NCBI GenBank assembly: GCA_944389525.1
Contig: CALXMR010000004.1
Coordinates: forward strand, 1 to 64,000
Reading direction: 5' to 3'
DNA length: 64,000 bases
Source: an uncultured Alphaproteobacteria bacterium
GTDB taxonomy: Bacteria; Pseudomonadota; Alphaproteobacteria; Rs-D84
Both the position numbers and the translations under genes were made by a program. Below, one piece after another: positions 61,146 through 64,000 of this stretch. The notes beneath the pieces are model-generated. The model searched no databases and was not told the origin of the DNA. It was given only the letters and a program-made list of their open reading frames with translations. Each line of letters begins with the position of its first letter. Within the stretch, counting starts at the first letter, position 1.

Positions 61146-61247
61146 ATGAATCCAGAAACTATCAATCACATCCTCTCCGGCAAGCAAAAAGTTAATGTGA
61201 ATGATTTGTTTCAGATTGCGAGAGAGAATCAGGTTACAATGTTATAA
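61146..61247 (+). pseudogene. Possible remnant of an HTH protein on the plus strand
   Basis: A 33-codon frame reads NPETINHILSGKQKVNVNDL followed by FQIARENQVTML. It resembles the recognition-helix half of an XRE domain (IxxILxGKxxVxVxxLxxIA). It has no ribosome binding site and ends inside the adjacent membrane protein gene. It may be a fragment left by rearrangement, or chance. Confidence 0.25.
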
Positions 61248-61583
61248 GCATACTGTTTTTAGCATTGAACATAATATCAATTGAAATACCAAAAAAACAG
61301 GCATTCCAAGCAAAGGGATAAAAAACGTTTTGTTTTTATATACTGGGACAAGAATATATCCTAACCACATTAACAATCCAAGCACTACAAGTATACACAA
61401 CACATCATAATGTGCCATGCATACCTGTTGTGAGTTACCTGTTAAATAAGAACATGAATTCAACCATATTCCACCATTTTTTGCTATTCTATCAAAATAT
61501 GCTAAATCACATAAAAATATGTAAAAAAGCCCAGACAAGAATATTGCCACAGTATACAATAATGGGTATATTTTTTGTTTCAT
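61242..61583 (-). CDS. Three-TM membrane protein, candidate immunity protein (copy 0)
   Basis: The 113-residue protein has hydrophobic segments at about residues 6-28, 55-77 and 86-108. The first loop carries the shared motif SCSYLTGNSQQVCMAHYDV. Two related proteins follow in this region (copies at 62597 and 63434), each placed directly after a transpeptidase-like gene. Here the preceding enzyme gene is reduced to a 13-codon tail, so this copy is an orphan. An immunity role is inferred. Confidence 0.72.
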   Translation of the reverse strand: MKQKIYPLLYTVAIFLSGLFYIFLCDLAYFDRIAKNGGIWLNSCSYLTGNSQQVCMAHYDVLCILVVLGLLMWLGYILVPVYKNKTFFIPLLGMPVFLVFQLILCSMLKTVCL

Positions 61584-61585
61584 GC

Positions 61586-61627
61586 CTAATATTTTACATT
61601 GATAATTAAATCATGTCCATTTAGTTC
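61586..61627 (-). pseudogene. Orphan C-terminal tail of an L,D-transpeptidase-like gene
   Basis: The intergenic sequence encodes ELNGHDLIINVKY and a stop. This aligns with the extreme C-termini of the neighbouring enzymes (NGKDLIIKVKY, VGKDLIVEVKY, TGKDLLVYVKY). It ends 2 bases before the start of a candidate immunity gene, the same arrangement as in intact cassettes. It is the remnant of a deleted cassette. Confidence 0.65.
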
Positions 61628-62013
61628 TAAGATGCAGAATACGTCATCAATGCACGCGAAAACATATTGTTATTCGTCAGCAGAATCTCGAATATATTTG
61701 TGCAAAAACCAATCAGCAACGGCAACGCTAATAACAATATTGCAATTGTCACATTCTTTTTACGTAATGCAATTATCGCAAATATAACTACTGACAATGA
61801 TTCTATAAAATTCCGACTAACAAAGTATACATACGAATATGGATTTTCCCAGACAATACCCATAGCTTCACTGCCCCACGGACAATGGTTGCTTGGACCC
61901 CAATCGACACAACCTTTTATAATTGCATCATAGTAGCCATCAATACAGCTATATATAAAAAAGACATGTATTGCGAATAGTATCCATAAAAATATTTTTT
62001 GCCGTCGTGTCAT
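61627..62013 (-). CDS. Multi-pass membrane protein, candidate immunity protein (copy 1)
   Basis: The 128-residue protein has hydrophobic segments at about residues 6-24, 66-83 and 88-112 and a long first loop with cysteines (CIDGYYDAIIKGCVDWGPSNHC). It is not clearly related to the other three small membrane proteins of the array, although it holds the same position. The ATG begins one base after the upstream enzyme's stop codon, implying translational coupling. A specific immunity role for that enzyme is inferred. Confidence 0.7.
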   Translation of the reverse strand: MTRRQKIFLWILFAIHVFFIYSCIDGYYDAIIKGCVDWGPSNHCPWGSEAMGIVWENPYSYVYFVSRNFIESLSVVIFAIIALRKKNVTIAILLLALPLLIGFCTNIFEILLTNNNMFSRALMTYSAS

Positions 62014-62014
62014 A

Positions 62015-62392
62015 TCAGTATTTTACATAAACCAATAAGTCTTTGCCAGTACTTTCCAACCAATACGTGAATTGGCCAATTTGCCCAGTCATATCAATAC
62101 ACCCGGCAGAGCCCGGCCACATTCCGCCATGGATACTAAAATTATCGCGACCGTACGTGTTAGTTTCTTTTGACGGTTCCAACCAAACACGAGAGTTACC
62201 CCATGAATAATAAGAGCCGGGCCATTTGCCACCCGAGTCTTCTTTTACAACAACAGCACTACCAACTATCAATCCTTTTAAATCCATAAACTGTAACTGT
62301 TCCTGTCTTGCAACATACGTACCTTCTGGGATTGGACCAGTGGATTTCTGGTCTTGATATTCTGAGCTTTGGTAACCGGGACGACCAGACAC
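62015..62392 (-). CDS. L,D-transpeptidase-like enzyme (Tlde1/DUF2778-like), copy 1
   Basis: Reading from GTG, the 125-residue domain has SGRPGYQSSEYQ, TGPIPEGTYVARQ and the active-site segment FSIHGGMWPGSAGCIDM with His88 and Cys98. This combination is typical of DUF2778/Tlde1 L,D-transpeptidase-fold peptidoglycan enzymes. The same frame continues upstream for 4 codons to a TAA, then 29 codons to an ATG at 62494 whose peptide matches copy 2. The gene may thus be truncated, recoded, or restarted at GTG. It lacks a signal peptide and would need a dedicated delivery route. Confidence 0.72.
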   Translation of the reverse strand: MSGRPGYQSSEYQDQKSTGPIPEGTYVARQEQLQFMDLKGLIVGSAVVVKEDSGGKWPGSYYSWGNSRVWLEPSKETNTYGRDNFSIHGGMWPGSAGCIDMTGQIGQFTYWLESTGKDLLVYVKY

Positions 62393-62440
62393 CGCATTTG
62401 CCTGTTATGCACTGAAAAATCCGCACTGCAATGCCACCGC
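62340..62440. repeat. 101-bp identical block, copy 1
   Basis: These bases are identical to 63268-63368. The block spans codons encoding AVALQCGFFSA, the in-frame TAA and the start of the enzyme domain. Flanking parts of the genes diverge, which suggests recent gene conversion or selection on the block. Confidence 0.8.
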
Positions 62441-62494
62441 CGCCTCGCCGCCGAATATATTGCGAAACAAATCCCAGATACCGAAATTGTGCAT
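62408..62494 (-). other. Upstream in-frame peptide ahead of enzyme copy 1
   Basis: Twenty-nine codons from ATG to the TAA at 62405 encode a peptide that begins MHNFGIWDLFRNIFGGE and ends AVALQCGFFSA. It aligns along its whole length with the corresponding peptide of copy 2. It is either the original N-terminus of the enzyme cut by a shared stop codon, or a leader peptide. Confidence 0.45.
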
Positions 62495-62589
62495 TTATAA
62501 ACTGACCATTTGGTTATCATCGTATAAAAAAACAAGAACAGAGCCAGACATACAACACTGCCAATAAAATCAAAATACTTCTTCATCAA
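62495..62589 (-). pseudogene. Truncated immunity-type gene, first transmembrane segment only
   Basis: The frame opens MMKKYFDFIGSVVCLALFLF and resembles the start of the membrane protein at 63760 (MKKISHIVSCVIAICLFF). After the first hydrophobic segment it runs into the upstream part of enzyme copy 1 and stays open in the wrong frame. A recombination deletion inside a cassette explains it. Confidence 0.5.
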
Positions 62590-62596
62590 TTATATT

Positions 62597-62935
62597 TTAC
62601 ATTAACCAATATAATAGCGATTGAATTATCGGCCAGACAAAAATCCCTATAAATAATCCTGCTAATGGCATCCATAACAATCGTGTTTTATATACAGGGA
62701 CTAGTTTATATGTAAGAAACACGAGTCCTGCCAATACACATATAATACTGACAACATCATAGTTAGCCATGCATAAATATCGTGATTTTTCAGATAAATC
62801 ACTACAAAAGTACCACCATACTTCATCGTATTTTGCAATACGTCCCATTGCCGATAAATCAATCAAAAACGCAAACAATGCCCCCCACAGAATCACAGCA
62901 TTGCAATACATGGTTTTTTGCCAATTTATTTTCAT
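62597..62935 (-). CDS. Three-TM membrane protein, candidate immunity protein (copy 2)
   Basis: The 112-residue protein has hydrophobic segments at about residues 10-30, 57-77 and 86-110. The loop motif FCSDLSEKSRYLCMANYDV is shared with its paralogues, as is DLSAMGRIAK after the first helix. It starts 13 bases after the stop of enzyme copy 2. Its last codons overlap, in another frame, a sequence reading ILVNVKY, like the enzyme tails, suggesting the 3' end was made by recombination. Confidence 0.72.
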   Translation of the reverse strand: MKINWQKTMYCNAVILWGALFAFLIDLSAMGRIAKYDEVWWYFCSDLSEKSRYLCMANYDVVSIICVLAGLVFLTYKLVPVYKTRLLWMPLAGLFIGIFVWPIIQSLLYWLM

Positions 62936-62948
62936 GTTACATTAGTCC

Positions 62949-63320
62949 CTAATATTTTACCTCTACAATTAAATCTTTACCGACAAATTCGAATAGCGCA
63001 ACAAAATTTTTAATATTACTTGTCATATCAATGCAACCGGCAGACCCAGGCGCCCAGCCGCCATGAATGCTGAAATTATCACGACCATAGGTATTGGTTT
63101 CTTTTGCTGGTTCTAACCAGACACGCGAGCTTCCCCAAGACATTGAAGACCCGGGCCAAGCACCCCTATCAGTAACTTTAGTCGTCCAGCCAACAAGCCA
63201 ATCTGTAGCAGACATAAACTGTAGTTTTTCCTGTCTTGCAACATACGTTCCTTCTGGGATTGGACCTGTGGATTTCTGGTCTTGATATTCTGAGCTTTGG
63301 TAACCGGGACGACCAGACAC
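62949..63320 (-). CDS. L,D-transpeptidase-like enzyme (Tlde1/DUF2778-like), copy 2
   Basis: The 123-residue domain from GTG has TGPIPEGTYVARQ and FSIHGGWAPGSAGCIDM with His86 and Cys96. It is identical to copy 1 over the first 31 residues and then diverges to roughly half identity, except around the active site. As in copy 1, an in-frame TAA lies 4 codons upstream of GTG and a 29-codon peptide precedes it. It is followed by its own membrane protein gene. Confidence 0.72.
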   Translation of the reverse strand: MSGRPGYQSSEYQDQKSTGPIPEGTYVARQEKLQFMSATDWLVGWTTKVTDRGAWPGSSMSWGSSRVWLEPAKETNTYGRDNFSIHGGWAPGSAGCIDMTSNIKNFVALFEFVGKDLIVEVKY

Positions 63321-63368
63321 CGCATTTGCCTGTTATGCACTGAAAAATCCGCACTGCAATGCCACCGC
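63268..63368. repeat. 101-bp identical block, copy 2
   Basis: Identical to 62340-62440. The spacing between copies is 928 bp, one cassette length. Confidence 0.8.
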
Positions 63369-63422
63369 AGGCTCGCCGCTGAATACATTGCATCGCATTT
63401 CCCCGACATCGACATTACGCAT
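63336..63422 (-). other. Upstream in-frame peptide ahead of enzyme copy 2
   Basis: Twenty-nine codons from ATG to the TAA at 63333 encode MRNVDVGEMRCNVFSGEP and then AVALQCGFFSA. It matches the peptide ahead of copy 1 in length and in most positions, so the ATG and the TAA are both conserved between cassettes. Confidence 0.45.
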
Positions 63423-63433
63423 TTATAAGCAGA

Positions 63434-63760
63434 CTACACCAGTCCCCAAAATGTTATAACCGATAAACTGAACAGCAAAAAACCACAAATCGGTATCAAC
63501 AATACCCATTTGCGATATGTTTTGAATAAATAAAATAATAAAAGACACAACATGCATAATATTATCACAATAGATACAATGTCATAGCTGGCCATACAAT
63601 TCAGATAAGCCCCATCAATATCAAACGGACACCCCCCTGTCCAAATATGATTAAATTTAGAAATTCTGCCAATACACGCTAAATCAAATAAAAAAACATA
63701 CAGGGCAAAAAATAGACATATAGCTATAACACAACTTACTATGTGTGATATCTTTTTCAT
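63434..63760 (-). CDS. Three-TM membrane protein, candidate immunity protein (copy 3)
   Basis: The 108-residue protein has hydrophobic segments at about residues 8-29, 59-80 and 86-106. It shares DLACIGRISKF and the loop GGCPFDIDGAYLNCMASYDI with its paralogues. The two loop cysteines would lie in the periplasm and could form a disulfide. It starts 17 bases after the stop of the partial enzyme at the window end. Confidence 0.72.
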   Translation of the reverse strand: MKKISHIVSCVIAICLFFALYVFLFDLACIGRISKFNHIWTGGCPFDIDGAYLNCMASYDIVSIVIILCMLCLLLFYLFKTYRKWVLLIPICGFLLFSLSVITFWGLV

Positions 63761-63777
63761 TTTGTGCCTTTGTTTTT

Positions 63778-64000
63778 TCAGTATTTTACCTTAATAATCA
63801 AGTCTTTTCCATTCTTTTTGAACCAATCTGCAAACGCGGGCATTTCACTTGTTAGGTCAATACATCCCTCAGAACCAGGCTCTTCGCCACCATGAATACT
63901 AAAACCACCGCGTCCGTATGTATCTACTTCTTTGGACGGTTCCAGCCATACCCTATGTTTGCCCCAACCGCGTTCTCCGCCAGGCCAAGATGTATACTTT
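63778..64000 (-). CDS. L,D-transpeptidase-like enzyme, copy 3 (partial, cut by window end)
   Basis: The last 73 codons are visible: HRVWLEPSKEVDTYGRG, then FSIHGGEEPGSEGCIDL with the active-site His and Cys, and the tail NGKDLIIKVKY. It is clearly homologous to copies 1 and 2 but diverged. Its 5' part lies beyond the window. Confidence 0.75.
   Translation of the reverse strand, partial: KYTSWPGGERGWGKHRVWLEPSKEVDTYGRGGFSIHGGEEPGSEGCIDLTSEMPAFADWFKKNGKDLIIKVKY

Noticed and set aside
62278-62589. A single 103-codon protein spanning the truncated immunity gene and enzyme copy 1
   Set aside because: Only the first 25-30 codons resemble a protein family; the remainder is the enzyme gene in the wrong frame, so it is treated as a fusion by deletion.
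1-64000. CRISPR array, rRNA operon or complete prophage
   Set aside because: No regularly spaced direct repeats, no rRNA sequence, and no integrase, terminase or tail genes were found; the only phage-like hints are in the 60-61 kb gene.

Overview
The window reads as the chromosome of a reduced-genome alphaproteobacterium of moderate GC. The support is alphaproteobacterial-style content: ybgC-tolQRA next to ruvB, a DUF2155 protein, a Lys/Ala-rich extension on ribosomal protein S9, and an L25/Ctc long form. Many conserved secreted proteins of unknown function and a lipid-poor, compact layout fit uncultured gut or host-associated lineages (RF32-like). That placement is an inference; no rRNA is present to test it. 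Genes are tightly packed on both strands. Many ribosome binding sites are unusually G-rich (runs of five to seven G), and most convergent gene pairs share a clean bidirectional hairpin terminator.

Layout. 0-12 kb: acpS, tRNA-Pro(GGG), a 55-residue membrane protein, corA, adk, rpsA, small envelope proteins, trigger factor, rpsI/rplM, argS and an OmpR/EnvZ-type two-component pair. 12-22 kb: a secreted protein, a serine-less alpha/beta hydrolase, ruvB, an HD hydrolase, ybgC, tolQ-tolR-tolA, a palindromic repeat, a small HTH protein with a strongly structured leader RNA, dnaE and rsmH. 22-28 kb: four consecutive envelope genes, two of them large secreted Cys-containing proteins with no recognised function. 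28-42 kb: an HTH regulator divergent from gpmI, tadA, rsmD, rplY, dnaK (with a heat-shock-like promoter), secA, a divergent phosphofructokinase, a LysM membrane protein, an ICMT-like methyltransferase, a GIY-YIG protein, a hairpin-rich repeat tract ending in tRNA-Gly(CCC), and glutamate dehydrogenase. 42-50 kb: rpsP-rimM-X-trmD-rplS, then an envelope run (DUF2155, small membrane protein, DUF1460-like) leading into tsaD and xseA. 50-60 kb: recN, an AddA-type helicase whose nuclease domain is a separate overlapping gene, a large coiled-coil membrane protein, a fused accD-accA gene, an IHF/HU subunit, a 1-Cys-type peroxiredoxin and an alkyltransferase-like protein.

60-64 kb is the most unusual part. 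On the minus strand, small enzymes with an L,D-transpeptidase-like His/Cys active site (Tlde1/DUF2778-like) alternate with small multi-pass membrane proteins. Three enzyme copies are visible, the last cut by the window edge. Fragments of further copies lie at the junctions: an orphan enzyme C-terminal tail and an orphan membrane-protein N-terminus. Two enzyme copies share a 101-bp identical 5' block that carries an in-frame TAA, while the rest of the genes has diverged. The array is followed by a GH108-type lysozyme-like gene that carries an HPNCRC segment resembling phage MuF-type head proteins. The pattern is that of an evolving array of peptidoglycan-targeting effector and membrane-immunity cassettes. 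I regard this as the best candidate for an undescribed system here; the toxin/immunity roles are inferred, not shown.
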